Shown here in pieces: positions 25,595-35,003 of a DNA stretch of 64,000 nt (the first letter of the stretch is position 1; each line of letters starts with the position of its first letter). The stretch is taken from positions 1 through 64,000 of the forward strand of contig DJQB01000017.1 in the NCBI GenBank assembly GCA_002439875.1. Direction: 5' to 3'. The notes under the pieces are model-generated. The model saw nothing but the letters and a program-made list of their open reading frames with translations. It did not search any database and was not told where the DNA came from. The translations under genes were made by a program, and so were the position numbers. This DNA is from Bacteroidales bacterium UBA6397 (lineage in GTDB: Bacteria; Bacteroidota; Bacteroidia; Bacteroidales; UBA932).

Positions 25595-26938
25595 TTAGAT
25601 GATTCCCTGCTCAAGCATGGCCTGGGCGACCTTCATGAAGCCGGCGATGTTGGCGCCTTTCACGTAGTCAACGCTGCCGTCCGGACGTGTGCCGTACTTC
25701 ACGCACTGCTCATGGATGCTCTGCATGATCCAGTGAAGTTTGTCGTCGACTTCCTGTGCTGACCAGCTGAGGTGGGCGGCGTTCTGGGTCATCTCAAGAC
25801 CAGAGGTGGCCACTCCGCCGGCATTAACGGCCTTACCAGGAGCGAAGAGGACTCCGTTGTTCTGGAAGAAGTGGATGGCTCCCGGCTGGCAACCCATGTT
25901 GGAAACCTCGCAGCAGCACCAGCAACCGTTAGCCTTAAGTTCCTTGGCGTCGTCCTCGCTGAGCTCGTTCTGGAACGCGCAAGGAAGCGCGATGTCGCAA
26001 GGGATGCTCCAAGCCTTCTTGCCGGCGGTGAACTGAACCTGCCCAGGGAACTTGGTGGCGAGATCCTCGACCATATTCCTGTTGGAAGCACGCATGTCAA
26101 GCATATATTCATTCATCTCAGGAGTCATTCCTTCAGGAATATGGCAGACTCCGTCAGGGCCGGAGATGGCCACAACCTTGGCTCCGAGCTGGGTAGCTTT
26201 CTTAACTGCGCCCCAAGCCACATTTCCGAAACCTGAGATGCAGACCTTCTGGCCGGCGATGTCCTTTCCTGCCTTGTGGAGAAGATGCTGGGTGAAATAG
26301 AGGGCTCCGAAACCGGTGGCCTCAGGACGAAGGATCGAACCTCCCCATGTAGCGCCCTTTCCTGTGAGCACTCCGGTGTGGTACTGGCGCGCAAGCTTCT
26401 GGTACATTCCGTTAAGGAAGCCAATCTCACGTCCGCCTACACCAACGTCACCCGCAGGGATGTCCTGATCAGGGCCGATGCAGCGCCAGAGCTCAAGCAT
26501 GAAAGCTTGGCAGAAACGCATGATCTCAGCGTTTGACTTTCCGACAGGATCGAAGTCTGAACCACCTTTCGCTCCACCCATAGGAAGGGTCGTGAGGGCG
26601 TTCTTGAATGTCTGCTCGAATCCGAGGAACTTTAACATTGAAGGGGTAACGGCCTTGTGGAAGCGAAGTCCTCCCTTGTAAGGTCCGATCGCGCTGTTGA
26701 ACTGGACGCGGTAGCCGAGGTTGGTCTGAACCTCACCGTTGTCGTCAATCCATGTCACACGGAAAGTAAAGATTCTGTCAGGCTCCACGAGCCTCTCGAC
26801 GATCTTAGCCTTCTCGAACTCAGGATGCCGGTTGTAAACTTCCTCGATTGACTCAAGAACCTCCTCTACTGCCTGAAGATATTCTTTCTCTGTTGGATAC
26901 TTGGCCTGAAGACGGGCCATTATTTCTGTTGTTTTCAT
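25595..26938 (-). CDS. gdhA: glutamate dehydrogenase (NADP-type, 447 aa)
   Basis: Assimilates ammonia by reductive amination of 2-oxoglutarate. Substrate and catalytic segments GPYKGGLRFH and LPMGGAKGGSDFDPVGKS, the nucleotide-binding VCISGFGNVAWGA and the length mark it as the hexameric small GDH; the family is usually NADP-dependent in this group. A terminator follows. The korAB genes lie just upstream on the same strand, linking 2-oxoglutarate formation to glutamate. Confidence 0.96.
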   Translation of the reverse strand: MKTTEIMARLQAKYPTEKEYLQAVEEVLESIEEVYNRHPEFEKAKIVERLVEPDRIFTFRVTWIDDNGEVQTNLGYRVQFNSAIGPYKGGLRFHKAVTPSMLKFLGFEQTFKNALTTLPMGGAKGGSDFDPVGKSNAEIMRFCQAFMLELWRCIGPDQDIPAGDVGVGGREIGFLNGMYQKLARQYHTGVLTGKGATWGGSILRPEATGFGALYFTQHLLHKAGKDIAGQKVCISGFGNVAWGAVKKATQLGAKVVAISGPDGVCHIPEGMTPEMNEYMLDMRASNRNMVEDLATKFPGQVQFTAGKKAWSIPCDIALPCAFQNELSEDDAKELKANGCWCCCEVSNMGCQPGAIHFFQNNGVLFAPGKAVNAGGVATSGLEMTQNAAHLSWSAQEVDDKLHWIMQSIHEQCVKYGTRPDGSVDYVKGANIAGFMKVAQAMLEQGII

Positions 26939-26976
26939 AACGTAATGTGTTATTAATTAGTTTTAAAATATGTGTT

Positions 26977-27996
26977 CTATTTAACTTCCCAAGTGGAGCC
27001 GCTGTGAAGAAGTTCATCCACATTGTGGACCTTAGCCTTTGACTTCACGCTCTCTACCTGCTTGGCGACCTCATCCTCATAAGTGATGTCAGGCACCTCT
27101 CTGATCACACCGAGGGCCACCGGAAAGTCCGGCCACTTCATGTCGGCAAGCATCATCTGGAGACCAAGATTGTCGGAATGGCTGTCGTGGGTGAGGACAT
27201 CATCCTCCGTGACACCATTCTCTCCGATGGTCACGACCTTAAGTCTCCAGCCATCAAGGGCGATTCCCTTGTCACGGTTGTTTCCGAATATCATCTTCTC
27301 CCCGTCACGCAACACCAGTGTCCTGTCGGCCTTGTGCTCCCTGTCGGAAATCTCAGCATGGGATCCATTATTGAATATCACGCAGTTAGTAAGAAACTCC
27401 ATCACCGAAGTACCCTTGTGTCTTGATGCCGCAAGCATAATTTCTTGATTGAGAGCCAATTCAGTGTCCAAACCACGTGCAAAGAAAGTACCTTTGGCTC
27501 CCAAAACCAAACTTCCTGGATTGAACGGATGTTCAACTGTTCCGTAAGGCGATGTCTTCGTGATCGCACCGAGCTTGGATGTCGGGGAATACTGTCCCTT
27601 TGTCATACCATAAATCCGATTGTTGAAGAGCATCAGATTGATGTCGATGTTCCTGCGGATGGCATGGATGAAATGATTCCCACCGATGGCCAAAGCATCA
27701 CCGTCACCGCTGACCTGCCAGACGCAGAGTTCCGGATTGGCGACTTTCATGCCGGTCGCTATGGCGGTGGCCCGGCCGTGAATGCTGTGAAACCCGTAAG
27801 TGTCCACATAGTACGGAAGCCTTGATGAGCATCCGATGCCAGAGACAACCACAATCTTGTCCTTGTCTATCCCCTTCTCCTCGCAAACCTGGGGAAGGGT
27901 CCTTTGAAGAGCGGCAAGAACCGAATAGTCCCCGCATCCCGGACACCACCTGATCTCCTGATCGCTCTTAAAATCTTTCAATGAATATTTTGGCAT
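26977..27996 (-). CDS. korB: 2-oxoacid:ferredoxin oxidoreductase, beta subunit
   Basis: Thiamine-diphosphate subunit, 339 residues, with WCPGCGDYSVLAALQ at the N-terminus, GIGCSSRLPYY, and the TPP/Mg2+ motif GDGDALAIGGNH followed by NNRIYGMTKGQ. With KorA it interconverts 2-oxoglutarate and succinyl-CoA using ferredoxin, a typical anaerobic arrangement. The 13-nt gap from korA supports cotranscription. 2-Oxoglutarate specificity is inferred from family resemblance and the neighbouring gdhA. Confidence 0.92.
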   Translation of the reverse strand: MPKYSLKDFKSDQEIRWCPGCGDYSVLAALQRTLPQVCEEKGIDKDKIVVVSGIGCSSRLPYYVDTYGFHSIHGRATAIATGMKVANPELCVWQVSGDGDALAIGGNHFIHAIRRNIDINLMLFNNRIYGMTKGQYSPTSKLGAITKTSPYGTVEHPFNPGSLVLGAKGTFFARGLDTELALNQEIMLAASRHKGTSVMEFLTNCVIFNNGSHAEISDREHKADRTLVLRDGEKMIFGNNRDKGIALDGWRLKVVTIGENGVTEDDVLTHDSHSDNLGLQMMLADMKWPDFPVALGVIREVPDITYEDEVAKQVESVKSKAKVHNVDELLHSGSTWEVK

Positions 27997-28009
27997 CTAC
28001 TGTTCCTCC

Positions 28010-29842
28010 CTATAATTGAGCCTTAGCGGCATCCACTATCTCCTTCACAAGGAAGGTCTGTCCCTGGACCTTGTTGCAGCCCAGATAATTGAACTGAGGG
28101 AATATGGTCTTGAGGTAACCGGCGAACTGACCGAGGTTGAGTTCGCAGACTATTATTTTCTTAAAACCGGACAACACCTTCTCAGTGTTCTTCGGCAGTG
28201 GGTCGATGAAATCGAAATGCACACGGCTGACAGCCTTTCCCGCAGCGCGCAGTTCCTCCGTGGCTGTAAGAATATGTCCGTAAGTGCCTCCCCAACCGAC
28301 AAGCAGGACTTCCCCGCTTTCCGGACCGTCAACAACCAAGTCCGGAATGTCAGCGGCGACACGCGCGACTTTCTCCGCGCGCTCCCTGACCATCATCTCG
28401 TGGTTGGCCGCGTCAGTGGAAAGCACACCCTCGTGCGTTTTCTCAAGGCCTCCCACACGGTGTTCAAGGCCAGGGGTTCCGGCAGGTGCCCACTTTCGGG
28501 CAAGTGTCTTCGGATCTCTCTCGAAAGGATGGAACTTACTTCCATCGGCCTTGGCCAAACGAGGTTTTATGGTTGGATATTCACTTATTGAGGGAATCTT
28601 CCACGGTTCTGAGCCGTTCCCGAGGAAGCCCTCTGAAAGAAGCAGGACCGGAGTCATGTGTTCGAGAGCTATCTTGGCAGCAGTGAAAGCAGCATCAAAG
28701 CAATGTGCCGGAGAGTGAGCGGCAATCACGACCATAGGGCTCTCGCCGTTACGTCCGTAAAGTGCCTCGTTGAGGTCGGCCTGCTCTGTCTTGGTAGGCA
28801 GTCCGGTGCACGGGCCGCCACGCTGCACGTCCACAATCACAAGCGGAAGTTCGGTCATAACTGCCAAACCAAGGGCTTCAGACTTAAGCGAAAGGCCAGG
28901 GCCGGAAGTTGTGGTGACGGCAAGATTGCCGGCAAAGGAAGCACCAATAGCGCAGCATATTCCCGCTATCTCATCCTCGGTCTGCATTGTCTTCACCCCA
29001 AGGTTCTTGTGTATGGCGAGTTCCTCAAGGATCGCGGTGGCAGGCGTGATCGGATAGGAGCCGCAGAAAAGAGGCCGTCCGGATTTCTCCGAAGCGGCGA
29101 TAAGTCCCCAGGCCAGTGCCTGATTGCCTGTTATATTCCTATATATTCCTTTTTCCTGAATGTCCGGGGCAACGGTGTAGGTGTCGGCGACCGCATGGAT
29201 GTTGGCGGCGTAGTTGTAGCCGTCGTTTACCACCTTGCGGTTCGGCTCGATCATCTCTGGATGCTTCTTGGCGAAACGTCCCTCAAGATAGGTATAGACA
29301 TAGTCCAGCGGACGGCTGTAGATGAAGCAGGCCATTCCGAGGGTGAACATATTCCTGCACTTGTGGACAGAAGCCACGTCAAGTCCGCTGTCTTTCAGGC
29401 TTTCCTCCGTAAGTTTGGTGATCGGAGCAACGATGATGCTTCTGTCCTCTATGTGAAGTTCTTCAAAGGGATTGCCAGTGAATCCCGCCTTGGTCAGGCC
29501 GAAATCGTCGAAGGCGTCCTCGTCCACAAGCACGGTGGCGTTTCTCTTGAGCCACTTTGCGTTAGCCTTGAGGGCGGCAGGATTCATCGCCACAAGCATA
29601 TCACAGAAATCACCCGGCGTGTTGACCTTGTGGCTTCCGATGTGAACCTGGAATCCGGAGACGCCGGCCACAGTCCCCTTCGGGGCTCTGATCTCAGCCG
29701 GATAGTCCGGAAATGTGGAAAGGCCGTTACCATAGACTGCCGACAAGTTCGCGAACAGCGTTCCGGTAAGTTGCATACCGTCACCGGAATCCCCGGCGAA
29801 TCTTATCACAACATCCTTAGCATCAATAACCTTATGTTGCAT
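28010..29842 (-). CDS. korA: 2-oxoacid:ferredoxin oxidoreductase, alpha subunit (gamma-alpha fusion)
   Basis: 610 residues combining the gamma domain (about 1-190, starting VVIRFAGDSGDGMQLTG) and the alpha pyrimidine-binding domain (about 225-600, GNQALAWGLIAAS, SYPITPATAILEEL, QTEDEIAG). This two-subunit architecture is usual for KorAB in Bacteroidota. No separate 4Fe-4S delta subunit is present next to it. It is the first gene of the korA-korB pair; a terminator for the preceding ompH operon lies upstream. Confidence 0.92.
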   Translation of the reverse strand: MQHKVIDAKDVVIRFAGDSGDGMQLTGTLFANLSAVYGNGLSTFPDYPAEIRAPKGTVAGVSGFQVHIGSHKVNTPGDFCDMLVAMNPAALKANAKWLKRNATVLVDEDAFDDFGLTKAGFTGNPFEELHIEDRSIIVAPITKLTEESLKDSGLDVASVHKCRNMFTLGMACFIYSRPLDYVYTYLEGRFAKKHPEMIEPNRKVVNDGYNYAANIHAVADTYTVAPDIQEKGIYRNITGNQALAWGLIAASEKSGRPLFCGSYPITPATAILEELAIHKNLGVKTMQTEDEIAGICCAIGASFAGNLAVTTTSGPGLSLKSEALGLAVMTELPLVIVDVQRGGPCTGLPTKTEQADLNEALYGRNGESPMVVIAAHSPAHCFDAAFTAAKIALEHMTPVLLLSEGFLGNGSEPWKIPSISEYPTIKPRLAKADGSKFHPFERDPKTLARKWAPAGTPGLEHRVGGLEKTHEGVLSTDAANHEMMVRERAEKVARVAADIPDLVVDGPESGEVLLVGWGGTYGHILTATEELRAAGKAVSRVHFDFIDPLPKNTEKVLSGFKKIIVCELNLGQFAGYLKTIFPQFNYLGCNKVQGQTFLVKEIVDAAKAQL

Positions 29843-29958
29843 TTCTGTTTTTAAGAATATTAGTGTTGAATAAAAATTCCTTACAAATTAAAGCATAAAA
29901 AGCAGAATAACCAACAGATTCTCCGAAAAGATTCTATCTGCGTACACAGGGAACGGGC

Positions 29959-29990
29959 AAAAAATAAGGGCAGACATCTCTGCCGCCCTC
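29959..29990 (-). terminator. terminator after ompH
   Basis: On the minus strand AGGGCGGCAGA, loop GATG and TCTGCCCT form an imperfect hairpin (one bulged base) followed by TATTTTTT. It ends the bamA-ompH transcript. Confidence 0.8.
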
Positions 29991-30026
29991 ATTTACTTGT
30001 TCACTTGCCCGTCACAAGTCTCTTTC

Positions 30027-30593
30027 TTACTGCTGATTCTGACCCTGCTGCTGCGCCTGAAGCTCCTTCTGGAGATCCTCGATGGTTCTGCCCTCCGGAA
30101 TGTTCAATGCCTTCCTAGCGTCTGGGGTAAGATCCATGCACTGCGTCTTGTCGACATAGAGGAACTGGGAAGTCTCGAAAACAAACAGGTAGCCACCGGC
30201 CTTGGCAAGTGTCTCAACTGCCTCCTGCGCCTTCTTATAGATAGGGTCCATCAACTGCTGGTTCTGCTGCTGGAGTTCGGCCTGGATTGACTGCTGGAAC
30301 TCCTGGATCCTCTGCTGGATGTCAGCAAGTTCCTTCTCCTTGCTGGCCTTGATGGCCGGAGTCCAGGTCGTCTGCTTCTGTTGGTATTCACTGTACTTGC
30401 TCTGAGCCTCATCCATCATGCTCTGGAGGGTCTCCTGCGCCTCTTTCTGAGCAGCCTGCATCTGCGACCTGGCCGCATCCGCCTCCGGCATGAGCATCAC
30501 AAGTTCATTGAAGTCAACATAAGCGAACTTCGCCTGAGCCGAAGCCGTCAGAGTAAACAACGCCATTGCGGCGATCATAAGAATCTTTTTCAT
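30027..30593 (-). CDS. ompH: OmpH/Skp-family periplasmic chaperone
   Basis: A 188-residue secreted protein: signal peptide (MKKILMIAAMALFTLTASAQA), then a long glutamine-rich helical hairpin (about 30-140) typical of the Skp tentacles, and a C-terminal strand region (KAGGYLFVFETSQFLYVD). Skp carries unfolded outer-membrane proteins across the periplasm to BamA. Its gene follows bamA by 57 nt, the usual order. It has its own -7 box upstream. Confidence 0.9.
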   Translation of the reverse strand: MKKILMIAAMALFTLTASAQAKFAYVDFNELVMLMPEADAARSQMQAAQKEAQETLQSMMDEAQSKYSEYQQKQTTWTPAIKASKEKELADIQQRIQEFQQSIQAELQQQNQQLMDPIYKKAQEAVETLAKAGGYLFVFETSQFLYVDKTQCMDLTPDARKALNIPEGRTIEDLQKELQAQQQGQNQQ

Positions 30594-30632
30594 CTTTATA
30601 GCTTTTTATCAGTTTCGTGTTTATTCCAAATG

Positions 30633-30640
30633 CAAATGTA
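30633..30640 (-). promoter_or_regulatory. -7 box for ompH
   Basis: The minus strand reads TACATTTG (TAnnTTTG consensus), 39 nt before the ompH start, in the short bamA-ompH gap. No clear -33 element. Confidence 0.4.
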
Positions 30641-30650
30641 AGAATATTAT

Positions 30651-33251
30651 TTAGAATTGTTGTCCGATCAGGAAGTGGAACTGGCTTCTGTTCCTCTTCT
30701 CAGGATTGTCGAAGCCGTAGCCCCAGTCAATACCAAGCAGGCCGATCATCGGGAGGAACACCCTCACGCCTACTCCTGCTGAGCGCTTGATCTGGAACGG
30801 ATTGAATTTCTTGATGTCAGACCAGCAGTTACCTCCCTCAAGGAAGCCCAGAACGTAAATCGTGGACTGAGGCTGAAGGATGACAGGGTAACGGAACTCC
30901 ATCGTGAACTTGTCATAGACATTGCCGGCATAGTAGCCGTTGGAGTTGTACGGAGTCTCAGACCAAGGGGTAAGCGAGTAGTTCTCGTAGCCACGCAGGG
31001 CGATGATGTCCGCGCCATAGGTGTCGTAACCCGACATTCCGTCACCGCCGACCCTGAAGCCTTCGAACGGTGAATATCCCCATTTGCGGTTATAATAGCC
31101 GAGGTAGCCGAACTGCGCGCGGCTCATGATGACGAAGTCACCGATGACTTTTGTATAGAGTTCGCCGCTGAGTTTCCACTTGTGGTACTCGATCCACTTG
31201 TAACGTTCGGCGGAACTCCAGTTGTCGTAGTTGATGTCCTTGTAGCTTGAGACTTTCGTAGGGTTGCCGTTGGCGTCAAGAGTGCCGAGATCCTTCTTTC
31301 TGAACAAAGAATAAGGAGGAGTGAGCTGAAGGCTGGCGCTGAAGTTTGATCCCATACGAGGGTAAATCTGCTGATCGGTGGAGTTTCGGCTCAGGCTGAT
31401 CGTGTAGCTAAGGTTATGGGACTTGCCGTCGTTGAACATGAAGTAACCGTCAATCCAGTTCTTGAGGTCATAAATCTGCCAGTTGAGGCCGTTGTAGAGC
31501 ACAAAGTAGTTGTCCGGCCATTTCAATCTGGTACCGATGCCTGCTGAGAACCCATAGACCTGCATTACCTTGTCGTTGGAGAGCAGTCCGATCGTAAGAT
31601 AGGAGTTCGTCTGACGAGTATAGTAGGCCTGAAGGTTCAGTGACGTAGGCTTCTTGGCGAAAAGCCAAGGCTCGGAGAATCCGAAGACCAGCGAGGTGTA
31701 GTAGGTTCCGTTCGTCTGGAAACGAAGCGAAAGATTCTGCGCGTCACCCAGAGGAACCGGTCTCCAGGCGTTCTTGTCGAACATGCGCTTAGTGGAGAAG
31801 TTGTTGAAGTTCACTCCGACAGTCGCCACGAAAGTATTCATACCCCAACCTCCGGAGAGTTCCAGCTGGCTGGAAGGTTTCTCAGTCACGTTATAGACAA
31901 GATCCACAGTGTTGTTCAACTGGTTCGTGAGTATGGAATAGCCTTTAGAAGGATCCGCGATGGCCTCTGGATCAAACTGTCCCAAGGATGCGATTTCCCT
32001 TATGGATCTCTCGAAATCGGTCTGGCTGAAAAGATAGCCCGGCCTCGTGGCGAGTTGCCTGCGGACCACTCTCTCATTGGTAAGGGTGTTGCCGTTTATG
32101 ACGATATTATTGAGAGTTGCCTGCTTGCCTTCCGAGATTCTCATCTCAACATCCACGGAATCCCCTTCGATGTTCAATTCGACAGGAGTCACATTGAAGA
32201 AAAGGTAACCATTGTCACGATAGATCTTGGAGACATCCTGGTCGCCTTGCTTGCCTCCGCCCAAAAGCCTTTTCTGCATAGTCACCACATCGTAAGGATC
32301 ACCCTTGCGGATGTTCAGGATCTCATTGAGCTGGTCAGTCGAATAAACAGAGTTGCCTGTCCAGGAGATGTTCCTGAAATAGTATTTCTTGCCCTGGTCA
32401 ATCTTGAGATCGATTCCGAGCCTGTCCGGTGTCACATAGTAGATGGAATCCTTTACTATGCGTGCGTCACGGAAACCGGCCTCGTTAAGCTTGCTTATGA
32501 GGTTGATTTTGTCGTTGGGATATTCCTTCTGATTGAATTTCTTGCTGTTGAAGAAGTTGTACCATTTTTTCGCCTTGGTCTTCTTCATGGAGCGGGACAG
32601 TTTGAAGTCTGAGAAGCCCTCCGTTCCCTCGAATTTGATGTCACGGATTCTTACTTTCGTACCACGATCCACCGCGAAATTCACTTTGATGGCATTCCTT
32701 ACAATGGAATCCTTCTGGGTCTGGACATCCACCTTACAGTTAAGGAATCCTTTGTCTGCGTAGAAACGCTTGATGATGTCAGTTGAAGTCTTTGCAACAT
32801 ATTCCGAGAACTCCCCGCCACGACGAAGGCCCAGCCTCTCTTCCAAATCCTTTCGCTCCCCATTACGGACACCGGTAAAAAGCCATCTGGAGACCCTTGG
32901 ACGCTCTTGAATCCTAATCACAAAAAAAGCGGAATCCTTGTTTTCGCTCAGGTGATCCAATTCAAGGGCCACATTCTCGAAGTACCTCTGCGTCCACAAT
33001 CTAGACACGATTGATGAAAGATCGTCACTCGGAACCGTCACCCTCATACCCTTCTGAAGACCGGTAAGAGAGATGATCTGTTGGTCAGAAAATTGATGAT
33101 TCCCTTCCACTGTTACACCACCCACAAAATAATTCTTAGGATGGTCATAATCAACTTCCCCGGCAACTAATGACTTTCCGACTTCCTGGCCCATGACAGG
33201 TAAAGCAACGAGAGCCAAGGCAAAGAAACACAAAATACGATATGCTTTCAT
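30651..33251 (-). CDS. bamA: outer-membrane protein assembly factor BamA
   Basis: 866 residues from MKAYRILCFFALALVALPVMGQ (signal peptide). Five POTRA repeats occupy about 45-430 (for example YFVGGVTVEGNHQFSDQQI, IRDIKFEGTEGFSD, TLNNIVINGNTLTNERVV) and a 16-strand Omp85 barrel the rest, with the family segment RVGGDGMSGYDTYGADIIALRGYE and terminal FLIGQQF. It inserts beta-barrel proteins into the outer membrane. The upstream ATG at 33281 is rejected because a -7 box overlaps it. It follows uppS by about 40 nt. Confidence 0.96.
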   Translation of the reverse strand: MKAYRILCFFALALVALPVMGQEVGKSLVAGEVDYDHPKNYFVGGVTVEGNHQFSDQQIISLTGLQKGMRVTVPSDDLSSIVSRLWTQRYFENVALELDHLSENKDSAFFVIRIQERPRVSRWLFTGVRNGERKDLEERLGLRRGGEFSEYVAKTSTDIIKRFYADKGFLNCKVDVQTQKDSIVRNAIKVNFAVDRGTKVRIRDIKFEGTEGFSDFKLSRSMKKTKAKKWYNFFNSKKFNQKEYPNDKINLISKLNEAGFRDARIVKDSIYYVTPDRLGIDLKIDQGKKYYFRNISWTGNSVYSTDQLNEILNIRKGDPYDVVTMQKRLLGGGKQGDQDVSKIYRDNGYLFFNVTPVELNIEGDSVDVEMRISEGKQATLNNIVINGNTLTNERVVRRQLATRPGYLFSQTDFERSIREIASLGQFDPEAIADPSKGYSILTNQLNNTVDLVYNVTEKPSSQLELSGGWGMNTFVATVGVNFNNFSTKRMFDKNAWRPVPLGDAQNLSLRFQTNGTYYTSLVFGFSEPWLFAKKPTSLNLQAYYTRQTNSYLTIGLLSNDKVMQVYGFSAGIGTRLKWPDNYFVLYNGLNWQIYDLKNWIDGYFMFNDGKSHNLSYTISLSRNSTDQQIYPRMGSNFSASLQLTPPYSLFRKKDLGTLDANGNPTKVSSYKDINYDNWSSAERYKWIEYHKWKLSGELYTKVIGDFVIMSRAQFGYLGYYNRKWGYSPFEGFRVGGDGMSGYDTYGADIIALRGYENYSLTPWSETPYNSNGYYAGNVYDKFTMEFRYPVILQPQSTIYVLGFLEGGNCWSDIKKFNPFQIKRSAGVGVRVFLPMIGLLGIDWGYGFDNPEKRNRSQFHFLIGQQF

Positions 33252-33278
33252 CAAATAAGAGTTCATTGAATTAAGATG

Positions 33279-33286
33279 CAAATATA
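33279..33286 (-). promoter_or_regulatory. -7 box for bamA
   Basis: The minus strand reads TATATTTG, an exact TAnnTTTG match 27 nt upstream of the bamA ATG at 33251. It overlaps the longer annotated start at 33281 and so decides the shorter start. Confidence 0.5.
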
Positions 33287-33292
33287 CGCAAG

Positions 33293-34018
33293 TTATTTAA
33301 CTTTTCCATATCTGCGATTCCGATGAGAATATTCCTCAAGCGCCGCGCGGAACTCTTCCCGCCTGAAATCCGGCCACAGAGTGTCCACAAAAAGGAATTC
33401 CGAATATGCCGCCTGCCAGAGGAGGTAATTGCTGAGCCTTTCCTCTCCCGAAGTACGGATGATCAAGTCCGGGTCTGGGATTCCTGCTGTGACAAGGTAG
33501 CGGCTAAAATCCTCAGTTTCCACGTTTTCTAGGCCCTGAGGATCATCAGAATATTCTTTAGCCATCTTTTTGGCGGCCTGTAGGATGTCCCACTTGCCGC
33601 TATAACTAAAGAAAACCACCAAGGTGAGCAAAGGTTCCTTGCCCGGTGCCGGCTCGGTTTTATTTTCTGCCTGCCGGATCGCGTCCAAGAGTTCCGGACT
33701 CAGTTTGGAAGTGTTGCCAAGAACACGGAACTTGACACCTTTCGCGGCGAGAGAATCTATCTCGTCAGCTATAGCCTTCAACATCAAGCCCATAAGAGAG
33801 CCGACCTCATTCTCGGGGCGTCCCCAGTTCTCTTCCGAAAAAGCGAAAAGCGAAAGGTATTTGACCCCGGTTTCGGCGGCGGTCTCGACACAGACCCTCA
33901 CGCTTTCGACCCCCTCGAAATGGCCGGCGACTCTTTCCTTGCCCCTCTGTCGCGCCCACCTTCCGTTGCCGTCCATGATGATGGACACATGAGACGGTAT
34001 GTTGTTGATTTCGTCCAT
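33293..34018 (-). CDS. uppS: undecaprenyl diphosphate synthase (isoprenyl transferase)
   Basis: Makes the C55 lipid carrier for peptidoglycan and surface polysaccharides. SIIMDGNGRWARQRG holds the catalytic aspartate (about residue 16) and the pyrophosphate-binding residues; FAFSEENWGRP and LIIRTSGEERLSNYLLWQAAYSEF are further family blocks. 241 residues is normal. It lies between nadK and bamA on the same strand, 15 nt after nadK. Confidence 0.96.
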   Translation of the reverse strand: MDEINNIPSHVSIIMDGNGRWARQRGKERVAGHFEGVESVRVCVETAAETGVKYLSLFAFSEENWGRPENEVGSLMGLMLKAIADEIDSLAAKGVKFRVLGNTSKLSPELLDAIRQAENKTEPAPGKEPLLTLVVFFSYSGKWDILQAAKKMAKEYSDDPQGLENVETEDFSRYLVTAGIPDPDLIIRTSGEERLSNYLLWQAAYSEFLFVDTLWPDFRREEFRAALEEYSHRNRRYGKVK

Positions 34019-34033
34019 TTATTCACAAAATTG

Positions 34034-34861
34034 TCATTCACCACTGTTCCGGATGTCCTCTCCCCAGAACAGCTTTGTTGTCAAAGCCTTTATAAAACTG
34101 GTATTTTTTAGACGAACCCTCTTTAGCGAAAACTGTGCCACCTTGACTTCAAGGGTCGAGGAGGGCACAATAAGATGGTTTCTGTTGTCCATCGAAAGCA
34201 TGACACCATCGTCCCTGGATCTCATGGAGACAGAAATTCTGGTGGTGTCCGGAACCACTAGCGGACGGGCGTTCAGGTTGTGCGGGGCAATCGGCGCGAT
34301 GATCAGGACTTTCGCCTCAGGCGAGCAGATCGGTCCGCCCACACTCAATGAATATGCCGTGGATCCGGAGCTGGTGGCCACAAGAAGCCCGTCAGCCCAG
34401 TATGTCGGCAGAGGATGTCCGTCAATAGTCACGTCAATTCCGAGAAGCGCGGCGCCGGAACGGTGAACGGAGACCTCATTGAGGGAATAAGGCCAGAACA
34501 GCGGACCTGTGTCCGGACCGCCTCCGGACACACTGGTGTCCAGCAACTCCCGGTCTTCAAGGTACCAGCCCCCAGTCAGAAGAGCCTCGCAGGCCTCTTC
34601 GGGGCTATATTCGGAAAGGAATCCCAGCCGTCCAAGGTTAACCCCGAGAATCGGGATCCCGGACTTGCCCACACATTGGGAAGCCGAGAGAAAAGTTCCG
34701 TCGCCTCCGACACTCATAACCAGACCGGTACCAGGAAGGATGTCCTCTCCCCCGCCGATCCCGTAAAGGTCAAACGACTCTTTTCTCAGTCTCTCCAGCA
34801 TAAGGGAAAGTCTTTCCTCACGCATCGCGCCACCTTCCCTGGAATATACTGCTATCTTCAT
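34034..34861 (-). CDS. nadK: NAD kinase
   Basis: Phosphorylates NAD to NADP. SVGGDGTFLSA (the GGDG loop) and the conserved GSTAYSLSVGGPICSPE are clear. The start at 34861 (MKIAVYSREGG) is chosen because the family begins there and a promoter box at 34932-34939 places the transcript start just upstream; about 275 residues. It is first in the nadK-uppS-bamA-ompH set and divergent from pdxJ. Confidence 0.94.
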   Translation of the reverse strand: MKIAVYSREGGAMREERLSLMLERLRKESFDLYGIGGGEDILPGTGLVMSVGGDGTFLSASQCVGKSGIPILGVNLGRLGFLSEYSPEEACEALLTGGWYLEDRELLDTSVSGGGPDTGPLFWPYSLNEVSVHRSGAALLGIDVTIDGHPLPTYWADGLLVATSSGSTAYSLSVGGPICSPEAKVLIIAPIAPHNLNARPLVVPDTTRISVSMRSRDDGVMLSMDNRNHLIVPSSTLEVKVAQFSLKRVRLKNTSFIKALTTKLFWGEDIRNSGE

Positions 34862-34931
34862 CAATGCCTTGCCGCTTACAAAAAAACTTGGCAATCCTTG
34901 TTTAATTTCTGACGGTTGCCAAATCATTTCT

Positions 34932-34939
34932 CAAAAATA
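34932..34939 (-). promoter_or_regulatory. -7 box for nadK
   Basis: The minus strand reads TATTTTTG, an exact TAnnTTTG match 70 nt upstream of the nadK ATG. It is paired back to back with the pdxJ box. Confidence 0.5.
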
Positions 34940-34972
34940 GCACAATTCTGCATAAAACTGAACAGAAATCAT

Positions 34973-34980
34973 TATTTTTG
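34973..34980 (+). promoter_or_regulatory. -7 box for pdxJ
   Basis: TATTTTTG on the plus strand, 23 nt before the first plausible pdxJ ATG. With the nadK box it forms a compact divergent promoter region. Confidence 0.5.
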
Positions 34981-35003
34981 TATGTTTTATGTTTATATCG
35001 TTT

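Noticed and set aside
28658..29854. 398-residue plus-strand open frame opposite korA
   Set aside because: Antisense to the conserved korA gene; composition and residue pattern are those of a shadow frame.
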